DNA of 64,000 nucleotides, taken from the NCBI RefSeq assembly GCF_031822435.1, contig NZ_JAVQLW010000004.1:248001-312000 (forward strand), read 5' to 3'. Position numbers and translations under genes: made by a program. Source of the stretch: Paracoccus sp. MBLB3053. GTDB taxonomy: Bacteria; Pseudomonadota; Alphaproteobacteria; Rhodobacterales; Rhodobacteraceae. Within the stretch, counting starts at the first letter, position 1. The number at the start of each line of letters is the position of its first letter. Positions 43,341 to 51,886 of this stretch are shown in pieces. Below the pieces are notes generated by a model, which saw nothing but the letters and a program-made list of their open reading frames with translations, ran no database searches and was not told the origin of the DNA.

Positions 43341-44012
43341 ATGAAAAAATCAGCCTTGGCTCAGACAACGACAAACCTTGTCGTGACGGCGGCGGAAAAG
43401 CTTTTTTCCGAGCGTGGCTTCGCGGCAGTGTCGATGCGCGAAATCGCGCGTGAGGCCGGGGTCGTCGTCTCGAGCGTGATTTATCACTATCCCGACAAGA
43501 TCGCCTTGCTGGCCGCGATCTATGATCGCCACACGCGCCCGATAAACGCGCGCCGTCGTGAACTGCTGGGAGAGGCGCGCCGGATTCCCGCCCGCGAGGA
43601 TCGGCTCCGCGCAGAGTTGCGCGCCTATCTGCTGCCGGCGTTTTCCTCCTCCGAAGATGCGACCTCGGGCGGGGCAAGCTTCACCCGGCTGCGCGCCATC
43701 CTGTCGGCGGAAGGCGATCCGCAGGTCCGCGAGGTGATCGCCGGGGCATTCGACGAGACGACTCGGGAGTTCATCGCGGCCTTTGCCGAATGCCTCCCGG
43801 GCGCCTCGCAGGAAGACATTGTCTGGCGGGCGCATTTCCTGCTGGGCTCGCTTTACTACACCCTTATCAACCCGGATCGCATCGACCGCCTTTCCGACGG
43901 TCGGGCATCGGGACGGGATCACGAAACCGCCATTCGCATGATCGTGGAAACGGCTCATGCGGGGTTGATGGCGCTTTCTCCGACACGGGAGCGACCGGAG
44001 AAAGTCACCTGA
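43341..44012 (+). CDS. TetR-family regulator of the TAXI/TRAP operon
   Basis: 223 aa from the ATG at 43341, preceded by GAGGGGGAGAG; an earlier in-frame ATG at 43311 has no such signal. The helix-turn-helix is at about 10-55 (LVVTAAEKLFSERGFAAVSM, REIAREAGVVVSSVIYHYPD). The C-terminal ligand domain resembles the TetR_C group with DUF1956-like features. It is 27 bp upstream of the binding-protein gene in the same direction, so autoregulation and control of the operon are likely. Confidence 0.88.
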   Translation: MKKSALAQTTTNLVVTAAEKLFSERGFAAVSMREIAREAGVVVSSVIYHYPDKIALLAAIYDRHTRPINARRRELLGEARRIPAREDRLRAELRAYLLPAFSSSEDATSGGASFTRLRAILSAEGDPQVREVIAGAFDETTREFIAAFAECLPGASQEDIVWRAHFLLGSLYYTLINPDRIDRLSDGRASGRDHETAIRMIVETAHAGLMALSPTRERPEKVT

Positions 44013-44039
44013 ACGCATAGAGGAATACGGGAGGAGAAC

Positions 44040-44966
44040 ATGAGAACGAAATTTTTGGCAACCGCGGCCGTTCTGGCCTGCGGAATGGGAACGGCTGTCC
44101 ATGCGCAAGAGCGTGTGTCGATCGCAACGGGCGGCACATCTGGCCTGTTCTACATCATCGGGGCAGGGATCGCCGATCAGATCAACGCCCATATGCCCGA
44201 CACGACGGCCCGGGCCGAAGTGACCGGGGCTTCGGTCGAAAACATCCGCCGCGTCGCCGCTGACCAGATGACATTCGGCCTGTCATCGGCCTCGACCCTG
44301 TTCGACGCGACCAAGGGCGAAGGCCCGTTCAAGGATGGCGTCCAGAACGTTTCCGGGATGGCCTATCTTTACCCGGCAGTTCTGCAGGTTGCGACCGTGA
44401 AAAGCACCGGGATCGATGATTTCGGCGATCTTGCGGGCAAGCGGATCAATCTCGGACCGCCGGGCTCGAACTCGGCGGTGCTCGGTCAGCGCATCATGGA
44501 GGCCCATGGCGTGTTCGACCCGAACAAGGTGCAGTTCCTGTCCTATAGCGAGGGCGTGGCGGCCCTGACCAACGGGACGATCGATGCAACGGTCGTTCTG
44601 GCCGGTGCGCCGACCGCCGCCCTGATCGACCTGGACGCTCAGAAGGACATGGTGCTGCTGAGCCTCGACAAGGAGGCGGCCGAAAGCCTGACCAGGGAAT
44701 ATCCTTACTATCAGACCTACGAGATCGCGCCCGGCACCTATTCCGACATTTCCGAGCCCGTCACCGCGATCAACGATCCGGCGACGCTCTTTACCAAGGC
44801 GGATGCAGATCCGGCGAAGATCCAGGGGCTCATGTCGGCGATCTTCGACCACCTGGACGAACTGGCCCAGGTTCACCCGCAGGCAAAGGCCATCACGCTT
44901 GAGGCGGCCCCCGAGATGGCGGTCCCGCTGCATCCGGGCGCGCAAGCCTATTTCGCTTCGAAATAG
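44040..44966 (+). CDS. TAXI-family TRAP transporter substrate-binding protein
   Basis: 308 aa. Signal peptide about 1-22 (ATAAVLACGMGTAVHA, cleaved before QE). The TAXI signature is visible as SIATGGTSGLFYIIGAGIAD at the mature N-terminus. GKRINLGPPGSNSAVLGQRI and later segments match the family. TAXI proteins deliver carboxylates such as glutamate, 2-oxoglutarate or other organic acids to fused TRAP permeases. The fused permease follows 14 bp downstream. GGGAGGAG precedes the ATG. Confidence 0.92.
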   Translation: MRTKFLATAAVLACGMGTAVHAQERVSIATGGTSGLFYIIGAGIADQINAHMPDTTARAEVTGASVENIRRVAADQMTFGLSSASTLFDATKGEGPFKDGVQNVSGMAYLYPAVLQVATVKSTGIDDFGDLAGKRINLGPPGSNSAVLGQRIMEAHGVFDPNKVQFLSYSEGVAALTNGTIDATVVLAGAPTAALIDLDAQKDMVLLSLDKEAAESLTREYPYYQTYEIAPGTYSDISEPVTAINDPATLFTKADADPAKIQGLMSAIFDHLDELAQVHPQAKAITLEAAPEMAVPLHPGAQAYFASK

Positions 44967-44980
44967 GCCGGGTCAGCGAC

Positions 44981-46927
44981 ATGCCGGGAATTACTCAGCT
45001 GCGATTGCGCCTGCAAAGACATGGCGCAATCAGCCTGCCCGAAGCCACGATCGTCTCGCTTTGCTTCGCCGCGCTCGCCGTGGCAGTGACGGCGCTGGTG
45101 ATCTGGGGCGCGTATTTTGGCCTGATCACCGCCCTCATCCTGCGCTCGGGCTTCTTCTCACTTGCCGCCGCGGCCGGGCTGATGGCGGCAGGCTTGCAGA
45201 TCGGGCGCTGGCCCGTCCGCATCCTGTTCTACCTTCTTGCCGCATTGGCGCTTGTTCCGGGATGGCACCTTCAGGCCTCATATGCCGACATCATCATGCG
45301 CGGCGCGATGGCGGTTCCCGCGGACCTGTGGGTGTTCTGCGGCCTTCTGGCGGGTCTGCTCGTTCTGGTGCAGCGTACGGTCGGCTGGGCCCTGGTCATC
45401 CTGATGATTGCGGCCCTCGGTTATGCCTGGTTTGGCGATCTCATCCCCGGCCAATATGGCCACGGGGGCTATGACTTGCGCCGCCTGACATCGACGCTGA
45501 TGCTCTCGACCGAGGGTATTTACGGCGTGCCGATGGGCGTTGCGGTCGAATACATCTTCCTGTTCGCCTTGCTGGGCGGGCTGCTGATGAAGATCGGCAC
45601 GGGCGAGGTCTTCGTCGACCTCGCGCGCGGCCTGACCGGCCGGATGCAGGGCGGCCCCGGCCTTTCGGCTGCGCTGTCCTCGGCAATGCTGGGCACGATC
45701 AACGGCAGTGCCGTCGCCAATGTCGTGACGACCGGAACCTTTACCATCCCGCTGATGAAGCGGGTCGGATACTCGCCCAACCTCGCCGGGGCGATCGAGG
45801 CGGCAGCCTCTTCCGCGGGTCAGATCCTGCCCCCGGTCATGGGCGCCGCTGCCTTCCTGATGGCCGAGATCATCGGCGTACCCTATGCGACCGTGGCGCT
45901 CGCGGCGCTCATCCCGGGCCTGCTATATGTGCTCGCGCTGATGGTGGCGGTCTGGCTCGAGGCCGGCAGGCTCGGCCTGAAGCGGGACAGCGAGGCGGGA
46001 CTGGGTCTGCTCAAGGTCACGCTGCTGCAACGGGGATACCTGCTCTTCCCGCTTGCGATCCTGATCGCGACCATGGCCGCGGGCCAAAGCCCGACCAGGT
46101 CCGCCGTCATCGCGCTTCTGGCCGCGCTTGTCATCTCGCCCTGGCGCAAGGCGACACGCGTCGGTCCATTGGCACTGGTCGAAGTCTGTGTCGAAACCCT
46201 GCGGGCCACGATGCCAATCATCGCCGCAGTCGGGGCGGCCGGCGTGGTCATCGGCGTCCTGAACCTGAGCGGTCTCGGGCTCATGCTGTCCGGGCTGATC
46301 GTCGATCTTGGCGGCCACAGCATCTTCTGGCTGCTGCTTCTGACGGCGCTCGTATCCTTCGTGCTGGGCATGGGCTTGCCGACTTCGGCTGCCTACCTGC
46401 TGCTGGCCGTGCTGGTGGCACCCGCGATGACGCGGCTCGGCATCGAGCCGATCGTGGCGCATATGTTCATCTTCTACTACGGGCTCGTTTCGGCCATCAC
46501 GCCGCCCGTGGCACTGGCGGCCTATGCCGCGGCCTCGATTTCCGGAGGCGATGCTAACCGCACCGCGTTCGAGGCCGACCGCCTGGGCTTCGTCAAGCTT
46601 CTCGTCCCGTTCCTTTTCGTCAGCATGCCCGGCCTGCTGATGATCGGCAGCGGCGCTCAGATCGCGGCATCTGCCCTGCTTGCCGTGCTGGGAACGGTGG
46701 GCCTGACGATCGCCTTCGCGGGATGGTTCCTGCGCCCGATGACCGCGCTGGAGAGGATCATCCTCGCCATTTGCTCACTTTTGCTGCTTTGGCCCAGCCC
46801 CGTGCTGAGCGTGGATCTGCTCAGCCTTCAAATGCGTGGCCTGGGGCTTCTCGGTCTTGCCGTGATCGCCCTTCGGCTCGTGACGTCACGCGCATCCCTT
46901 GGCAGCACTGACAGGAAAACAATCTGA
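44981..46927 (+). CDS. TRAP transporter permease, fused 4TM/12TM (DctQM) subunit
   Basis: 648 aa with about 16-18 hydrophobic segments. The N-terminal part (about 1-160) corresponds to the DctQ-like small subunit and the rest to the DctM-like large subunit (AALSSAMLGTINGSAVANVV, AAASSAGQILPPVMGAAAFL, GLPTSAAYLLLAVLVAPA). Fused subunits normally pair with TAXI binding proteins, as here. Transport is driven by a Na+ or H+ gradient. Its stop overlaps the start of the next gene (TGATG). Confidence 0.93.
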   Translation: MPGITQLRLRLQRHGAISLPEATIVSLCFAALAVAVTALVIWGAYFGLITALILRSGFFSLAAAAGLMAAGLQIGRWPVRILFYLLAALALVPGWHLQASYADIIMRGAMAVPADLWVFCGLLAGLLVLVQRTVGWALVILMIAALGYAWFGDLIPGQYGHGGYDLRRLTSTLMLSTEGIYGVPMGVAVEYIFLFALLGGLLMKIGTGEVFVDLARGLTGRMQGGPGLSAALSSAMLGTINGSAVANVVTTGTFTIPLMKRVGYSPNLAGAIEAAASSAGQILPPVMGAAAFLMAEIIGVPYATVALAALIPGLLYVLALMVAVWLEAGRLGLKRDSEAGLGLLKVTLLQRGYLLFPLAILIATMAAGQSPTRSAVIALLAALVISPWRKATRVGPLALVEVCVETLRATMPIIAAVGAAGVVIGVLNLSGLGLMLSGLIVDLGGHSIFWLLLLTALVSFVLGMGLPTSAAYLLLAVLVAPAMTRLGIEPIVAHMFIFYYGLVSAITPPVALAAYAAASISGGDANRTAFEADRLGFVKLLVPFLFVSMPGLLMIGSGAQIAASALLAVLGTVGLTIAFAGWFLRPMTALERIILAICSLLLLWPSPVLSVDLLSLQMRGLGLLGLAVIALRLVTSRASLGSTDRKTI

Positions 46928-47796
46928 TGTTGGACCAGAATCTTCCGTTTCATCCCAATCCCTCCAAGCCCACCATCACGCTGCCCAGGGGGGCCTGCGA
47001 CGCGCATTGTCACGTCTTCGGCCCTGCCGCCCGCTTTCCCTTTGCGACCGAGCGGACCTATACTCCGGTCGATGCGGCATGGGAGACGCTGCAGGATCTG
47101 CACCGCCTGCTGGGACTCGAGCGCACCGTGCTGGTCCAGGCCAGCTGCCATGGCAAGGACAATTCCGCGATGCTGGACGCGATCGCGCGCAGCGATGGCA
47201 GCTGCCGCGGCGTTGCTATGGTCGATCGCGGCATCACCGATGCCGAACTGGACAAGCTGCATGAGGGCGGCGTGCGCGGTATCCGCTTCAATTTCGTGAC
47301 CCATCTGGGACAGGATGCCGATCTTGACGCCGTGCGCGGGCTTGCGGCTCGGATCGCACCGCTTGGCTGGCACGCCGTCCTGCATTTCGACGCGGACAGG
47401 CTGGACAGGCTGGCCCCGGTTCTGCGCGAATTGCCCATTCCCATGGTCATTGACCATATGGGACGCCTGGACGCCTCGCGCGGGATCGAGCAGCCGGGTT
47501 TCGATCTCCTGACCGAACTGATGCAGGATGATCGCTTCGTCGTGAAAGTCTGCGGCGCCGAGCGGATCACCAGGACGGGGCCGCCCTATGCGGATGCGGT
47601 CGTGATTGCCCAGGCCCTGGTCCGCGCCTTTCCGGATCGCGTTCTGTGGGGGACGGATTGGCCCCATCCCAATATTCGCAAGGACATGCCGGACGACGGC
47701 AAGCTTGTCGATCTTCTGGGCGAGATCGCGCCCGAAGCGCATCTGCTGGAAAAGCTCTTGGTCGAGAACCCGACGCGACTTTACTGGGCGCCGTGA
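46927..47796 (+). CDS. Amidohydrolase-2 family lactonase (LigI-like)
   Basis: 289 aa TIM-barrel hydrolase. GACDAHCHVFGPAARFPFAT near residue 22 carries the metal-type HxH motif. VIDHMGR, and LWGTDWPHPN near residue 245, hold the later conserved His and Asp. This layout fits 2-pyrone-4,6-dicarboxylate lactonase and relatives (galactarolactone isomerase, sulfomuconolactone hydrolase). Overlap with the TRAP permease gene shows the imported acid is probably a lactone or gives one. There are no other pathway enzymes nearby, so the exact substrate stays open. Confidence 0.85.
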   Translation: MLDQNLPFHPNPSKPTITLPRGACDAHCHVFGPAARFPFATERTYTPVDAAWETLQDLHRLLGLERTVLVQASCHGKDNSAMLDAIARSDGSCRGVAMVDRGITDAELDKLHEGGVRGIRFNFVTHLGQDADLDAVRGLAARIAPLGWHAVLHFDADRLDRLAPVLRELPIPMVIDHMGRLDASRGIEQPGFDLLTELMQDDRFVVKVCGAERITRTGPPYADAVVIAQALVRAFPDRVLWGTDWPHPNIRKDMPDDGKLVDLLGEIAPEAHLLEKLLVENPTRLYWAP

Positions 47797-48088
47797 TCCT
47801 GCCCAATGCCGTGATGCCGGGATTCGAGATCTCGGTGAGGTGATGGTGGGCTGATCATCCCGATGGGCGCGGGTTCCGGAAACACCCCAGCCGGCAGCGC
47901 CCAAGCCGTCGGCCAGGCGCAGCCCGCGTTCTGGCCGTCGCAAGCCCCGCGCCGTCTCATCCCGCGGCCTGGACGAAATCATGGCTGAGGGGGGCGGAAT
48001 TGCCTCAAGCGGGCAATCGACAAGGGCAATGCAAAGATCACCCCGGTTGGCCCAGCTCACTGGCGCGGCACCTGCACAGGGCCGCGCG

Positions 48089-49087
48089 TCAGGCGATCTG
48101 GAAGCCGTACCGCAGCGGGTCGTCGCTGTCCACGAGGATGGTGTTATGACCGATGATCCGCGCCCAGCCGCTGATGCCGGGCAGGATGCCGGGATAAGGA
48201 CCGACCATGACCTCGCGTTCGACCTTGCCCTCGAAGACGGTTCCGATCAGGCTCTTGTTGCGGAAATTCGCGCCCAAGGCCAGCCGGCCCTTGCCATGCA
48301 GCTGCGCCATCCGGGCCGAGGTGCCGGTCCCTCCGGGCGAACGGTCTATGGCCTTGTCACCATAGAACACCGCATCACGCCCGTCGCAATCCGCGCCATC
48401 CGGCCCGTCGCACCAGACGACGTGATGCACGCCCCGGATGCGATCATCCTGCGGATGGACCGGATCGCAGATCCCCGCCAGCGCGGCCCGCAGGGCGCGG
48501 CTGTGACCGACGATCTCGGCCGCGCCCATGCCTTCGAGGCCCGGCCAGTTGGGCTGCGGCTCGACCACGGCATAGAAATTGCCGCCATAGGCGATGTCGA
48601 CGACCATCCCACCCATACCGGGAACGTCCACGCGAACATCCGCTTCGTGCAGGTAGCTCGCGACATTGAAGAGCCGCACCGAAGTGACGCGGTCGCCTTC
48701 AAGTTCATAGGTGACGTCCACCCGTCCGGCCGGCGTCTCGATGGCAAGGCGGCCGGGCTCGCGCGGCGTGACCAGCCCTTCCTCGATGGCGACGGTGGCG
48801 AGCCCGATCGTGCCCGCCCCGCACATTGGCAGGCAGCCCGAAACCTCGATGAACAGCGCCGCGATGTCGCAATCCTCGCGGAACGGGGGATAAAGGATCA
48901 CACCCGACATGATGTCATGGCCGCGGGGCTCGAACATGAGCGCCTGGCGCACCCAGTCATGTTCGCGCAGGAAAAGGTCGCGCCGCTCGAAGATCGGCAG
49001 ATGCGGCAGGACCGGCCCGCCGCCCGCGACGACCCGGACCGGGTTGCCGCAGGCATGGGCGTCGATGCAGAAGAAGCGCTTACGCAT
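48089..49087 (-). CDS. Proline racemase family protein with a non-standard active site (possible hydroxyproline epimerase)
   Basis: 332 aa, length and fold typical of the proline racemase superfamily. The first catalytic Cys is present (Cys89 in PMCGAGTIG, with Ala replacing the usual His of MCGHGTIG). The second catalytic position, Cys in racemases/epimerases and Thr in 3-hydroxyproline dehydratases, is Gly252 in DRSPGGTGTSARMAQL; the codon is GGA and surrounding sequence is intact. In context the family would epimerise 4-hydroxyproline from L to D. With one acid/base missing, that activity is uncertain; dehydration or another one-base reaction is possible. It is the last gene of the ABC importer operon, one base after the permease stop. 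Confidence 0.8.
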   Translation of the reverse strand: MRKRFFCIDAHACGNPVRVVAGGGPVLPHLPIFERRDLFLREHDWVRQALMFEPRGHDIMSGVILYPPFREDCDIAALFIEVSGCLPMCGAGTIGLATVAIEEGLVTPREPGRLAIETPAGRVDVTYELEGDRVTSVRLFNVASYLHEADVRVDVPGMGGMVVDIAYGGNFYAVVEPQPNWPGLEGMGAAEIVGHSRALRAALAGICDPVHPQDDRIRGVHHVVWCDGPDGADCDGRDAVFYGDKAIDRSPGGTGTSARMAQLHGKGRLALGANFRNKSLIGTVFEGKVEREVMVGPYPGILPGISGWARIIGHNTILVDSDDPLRYGFQIA

Positions 49088-49088
49088 G

Positions 49089-49916
49089 CTAGCGGACCCG
49101 CGCTTCCAGCGCCCCGCGCGACATGCGGTCGAGCAGCAGCGCGACGGCGACGATGGCGAGCCCGGCGCGCAGGCCCAGACCCATCTCCATCCGGGTCAGG
49201 CCGCGCGTTACCTCGGCCCCAAGGCCCCCTGCCCCGACCAGCCCCGCCAGCACCACCATCGCGAGCGAAAGCAGGATGCACTGGTTCAGCCCGACCAGCA
49301 GCGTCGGACGGGCGGCGGGAAGCTCGATCTTGAACAGGATCGTGCCGGGTTTGGCACCGATCGCCTCGCCGAGTTCCTTGAGATCGGCGGGCACGCCGCG
49401 GAAGGCCAGCGTGGTCAGCCGCAGCATGGGCGGCACGCCATAGACGATGGTCGCGATGATCGCGGGCACCCGTCCCAGGCTGAAGATCATCACCGCCGGG
49501 ATCAGGTAGACCCAGGGCGGCACCGTCTGCATCACGTCGAGGACCGGGCGCAGCGCGGCCTCGACCGCGGGGCGCCGGGCGGCGAGGATGCCCAGCGGAA
49601 AGGCGATGACGACGGCGATCAGCACGGCGACGACGACCAGCGCGATGGTCTCCATCGAGGCCTTCCACAGCCCCATCCCCCAGCAGAAGCCAAGGCAGCA
49701 GGCGGCGAGAACCGCGACCCGCGCCCCAGCCGTCAGGAAGGCAAGGACGACCACCACCGGGATCAGGACAAAGGCTGGCGGCAGCAGAAGCGCGGCCTCG
49801 ATGCCACCCAGCACCGCCTCGATGACCCGCGCAATGGCGGCGAAAAGCGGGTGGAAATTGCTGTTCAGCCAATCGACCAGCGGCGCGAGCAGCGCGCCCG
49901 GAGAGAATTGCGTCAT
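49089..49916 (-). CDS. ProW-like ABC permease (betaine importer), subunit 2
   Basis: 275 aa, about six to seven membrane helices. The ABC permease loop reads ELGEAIGAKPGTILFKIELP followed by AARPTLLVGLNQCILLSLAM, the quaternary-amine permease pattern. A start at 49916 overlaps the stop of the preceding permease (ATGA). It is paired with a second, related permease, so the channel is a heterodimer instead of the ProW homodimer. Confidence 0.92.
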   Translation of the reverse strand: MTQFSPGALLAPLVDWLNSNFHPLFAAIARVIEAVLGGIEAALLLPPAFVLIPVVVVLAFLTAGARVAVLAACCLGFCWGMGLWKASMETIALVVVAVLIAVVIAFPLGILAARRPAVEAALRPVLDVMQTVPPWVYLIPAVMIFSLGRVPAIIATIVYGVPPMLRLTTLAFRGVPADLKELGEAIGAKPGTILFKIELPAARPTLLVGLNQCILLSLAMVVLAGLVGAGGLGAEVTRGLTRMEMGLGLRAGLAIVAVALLLDRMSRGALEARVR

Positions 49917-50743
49917 TTGCGGTCTCCTGCGAAGCTTTGGGTCACCCGGTCTAGCAGCATGGTCAGGATCACGATGGCGATCGAGGCATTGATCGAGGTC
50001 GCGATGTCCAGCGTCCGGATCGCGCCATAGATCGTCTCGCCCAGGCCCCCCGAGCCGACGATGCCCGCGATGACCACCATGCCGAAGGCCATCATCAGGC
50101 TCTGGTTGATGCCGGCCATGATCGAGGGCAGCGCAAAGGGCAGCCGGATCTTCACGAACATCTGCAAGGGCGTCACGCCAGAGGCATCGCCCAGCTCAAG
50201 GAACTCGTTCGGGGTGTGGCGGATGCCCAGCGAAGTCAGGCGGATCGCCGGCGGGATCGCCACGATGACTGTCGCGACCAGTGCCGTCGCCGGGCCGAAA
50301 CCCAGAAGCGCGATCGAGGGCAAGAGGTAGATATAGGGTGGCATGGTCTGGATCAGGTCGAGCACCGGGACCAGCGCCCGGTCCAGGCGCGGCATCAGCC
50401 CGGCCAGCACCCCGACCGGCAGGCCGATTGCCAGCGCGATGACGCTGGCGGCAGCGACCAGCGCCAGGGTCTCCATGGTTTCGGGCCAAAGCGACATCGC
50501 CCAGCAGCCGATCAGCGCAAGGGCGGTGACGGCGGCGGCCAGGGCACCGAGCCTGCGCCAGGCGACCAGGGCAGCGAGCGCCGCGACGACGTAGAAGGGC
50601 GGCAGCATCAGCAGCCAGAGCAGACCGTCAAAGAGCCCCTCGAGCAGGGCGCGCGCACCGTCGAACAGGAAGGCCGCATGGTCCGACAGCCAGAACAGCG
50701 CGTCGTCGACCGTGGTGTCGAAGGCAGAGATGAAATCCTCCAT
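49913..50743 (-). CDS. ProW-like ABC permease (betaine importer), subunit 1
   Basis: 276 aa. It is similar in plan to the next permease: EFLELGDASGVTPLQMFVKI, RLPFALPSIMAGINQSLMMA and GMVVIAGIVGSGGLGETIYG form the EAA loop and following helix of quaternary-amine permeases. The N-terminal part is a periplasmic or amphipathic region followed by a helix pair. It starts 10 bp after the ATPase gene's stop. Confidence 0.92.
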   Translation of the reverse strand: MEDFISAFDTTVDDALFWLSDHAAFLFDGARALLEGLFDGLLWLLMLPPFYVVAALAALVAWRRLGALAAAVTALALIGCWAMSLWPETMETLALVAAASVIALAIGLPVGVLAGLMPRLDRALVPVLDLIQTMPPYIYLLPSIALLGFGPATALVATVIVAIPPAIRLTSLGIRHTPNEFLELGDASGVTPLQMFVKIRLPFALPSIMAGINQSLMMAFGMVVIAGIVGSGGLGETIYGAIRTLDIATSINASIAIVILTMLLDRVTQSFAGDRK

Positions 50744-50753
50744 TCCCGCCCCC

Positions 50754-51827
50754 TCAGGCCGCCGCCTGGCGTTCGGGTTCGCCCCGCATGCCCAGAAGCA
50801 GGTTGCGGATCGTCACGATGCCCAAGAGCTTGCCACCCTCGACCACTGCGACGGCGTCGCTGCCGGAACTGGTGACCTGCCCGATCAGCGCGTCGATATC
50901 GGAATCGGGTGCGCAGCGCGGCAGGGTCTCGACCGGGCCGCGCCACTCGGCTGCGGGGATCATCACCGAATGCGCCTTGACCAGATGCAGCCGCGAGATG
51001 CCGGCGACGAAATCCGCGACATATTGATCGGCCGGGTTCATCACGATCTCTTCGGCGGTGCCGGTCTGGATGATGACGCCGTCCTTCATGATCGCGATGC
51101 GGTCGCCGATGCGGATCGCCTCGTCGAGATCATGGGTGATGAAAACCGCCGACTTGCCGAGCTCCTTGGTGAGCTGGCGGAACTCGTCCTGCAATTGCCG
51201 CCGGATCAGCGGGTCCAGCGCCGAGAAGGGCTCGTCCATCAGGATGATCTCGGGGTCCGAGGCCAGCGCCCTCGCAAGGCCGACGCGCTGCTGCATGCCG
51301 CCGGAAAGCTCGGACGGGAAGCGCGCCTTCCAATCCGCAAGGCCGACCTTTTCAAGCGCTGCCGAGGCTGCGCGGTTGCGTTCCTCGCGGGGGATGCCCT
51401 GGACCTCGAGGCCGAAGGCCGCGTTCTCGAGCACGTTGCGATGGGGCAGCAGGGCCACGCTTTGGAACACCATGCCGATATGGCGGGCGCGGGTCTCGCG
51501 CAGGGTCGCCGCGTTCATCGTCGCGATGTCGCGGCCCTTGACCAGCACCTTGCCGAGGCTCGGCTCGATCAGCCGGTTCAGGAGGCGGATAAGTGTCGAC
51601 TTGCCGCTGCCCGACAACCCCATGATGCAGAAGATCTCGCCGCGACGGACCTGAAGGCTGGCATCCGAGACCCCGACGACGCAATTGTAGTCGCGCAGCA
51701 CCTCGGGCTTGCCCAGCCCCTTTTCCGCGATCGCGCGGATCGCATCCGCGCTGCGCTTTCCGAACACCTTCCACACAGACTGGCAGTCGATCAGGATGTC
51801 GGCATTGGCATTCTGGGTCTTTTCCAT
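50754..51827 (-). CDS. ProV-like ABC ATPase with CBS domain
   Basis: 357 aa from the ATG at 51827; the frame continues to 51890 without a start signal. Walker A GLSGSGKST, signature LSGGMQQRVG and Walker B IILMDEPFSALD are intact. The C-terminus (about 285-350) is CBS-like (IDALIGQVTSSGSDAVAVVE, GKLLGIVTIRNLLLGM), which in OpuA/ProV senses ionic strength or nucleotides. An insertion of about 25 residues near 30-55 (EKGLGKPEVLRDYNCVVGV) between the first strand and Walker A is typical of ProV. It follows a stem-loop after the binding-protein gene. Confidence 0.93.
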   Translation of the reverse strand: MEKTQNANADILIDCQSVWKVFGKRSADAIRAIAEKGLGKPEVLRDYNCVVGVSDASLQVRRGEIFCIMGLSGSGKSTLIRLLNRLIEPSLGKVLVKGRDIATMNAATLRETRARHIGMVFQSVALLPHRNVLENAAFGLEVQGIPREERNRAASAALEKVGLADWKARFPSELSGGMQQRVGLARALASDPEIILMDEPFSALDPLIRRQLQDEFRQLTKELGKSAVFITHDLDEAIRIGDRIAIMKDGVIIQTGTAEEIVMNPADQYVADFVAGISRLHLVKAHSVMIPAAEWRGPVETLPRCAPDSDIDALIGQVTSSGSDAVAVVEGGKLLGIVTIRNLLLGMRGEPERQAAA

Positions 51828-51855
51828 GGCTTCCCTGTTGTCTTGCTTGTTGTCG

Positions 51856-51880
51856 GGGGACGGCGCCGGGCGCCGTCCCC
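51856..51880 (-). promoter_or_regulatory. Strong intercistronic stem-loop after the binding-protein gene
   Basis: Perfect inverted repeat GGGGACGGCGCC / GGCGCCGTCCCC around a single G (11 bp of stem if a 3-nt loop forms). It lies 6 bp after the binding-protein stop and 28 bp before the ATPase start. No U-tract follows. It likely protects the binding-protein mRNA or lowers read-through into the transporter genes. Confidence 0.65.
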
Positions 51881-51886
51881 GCCCGT

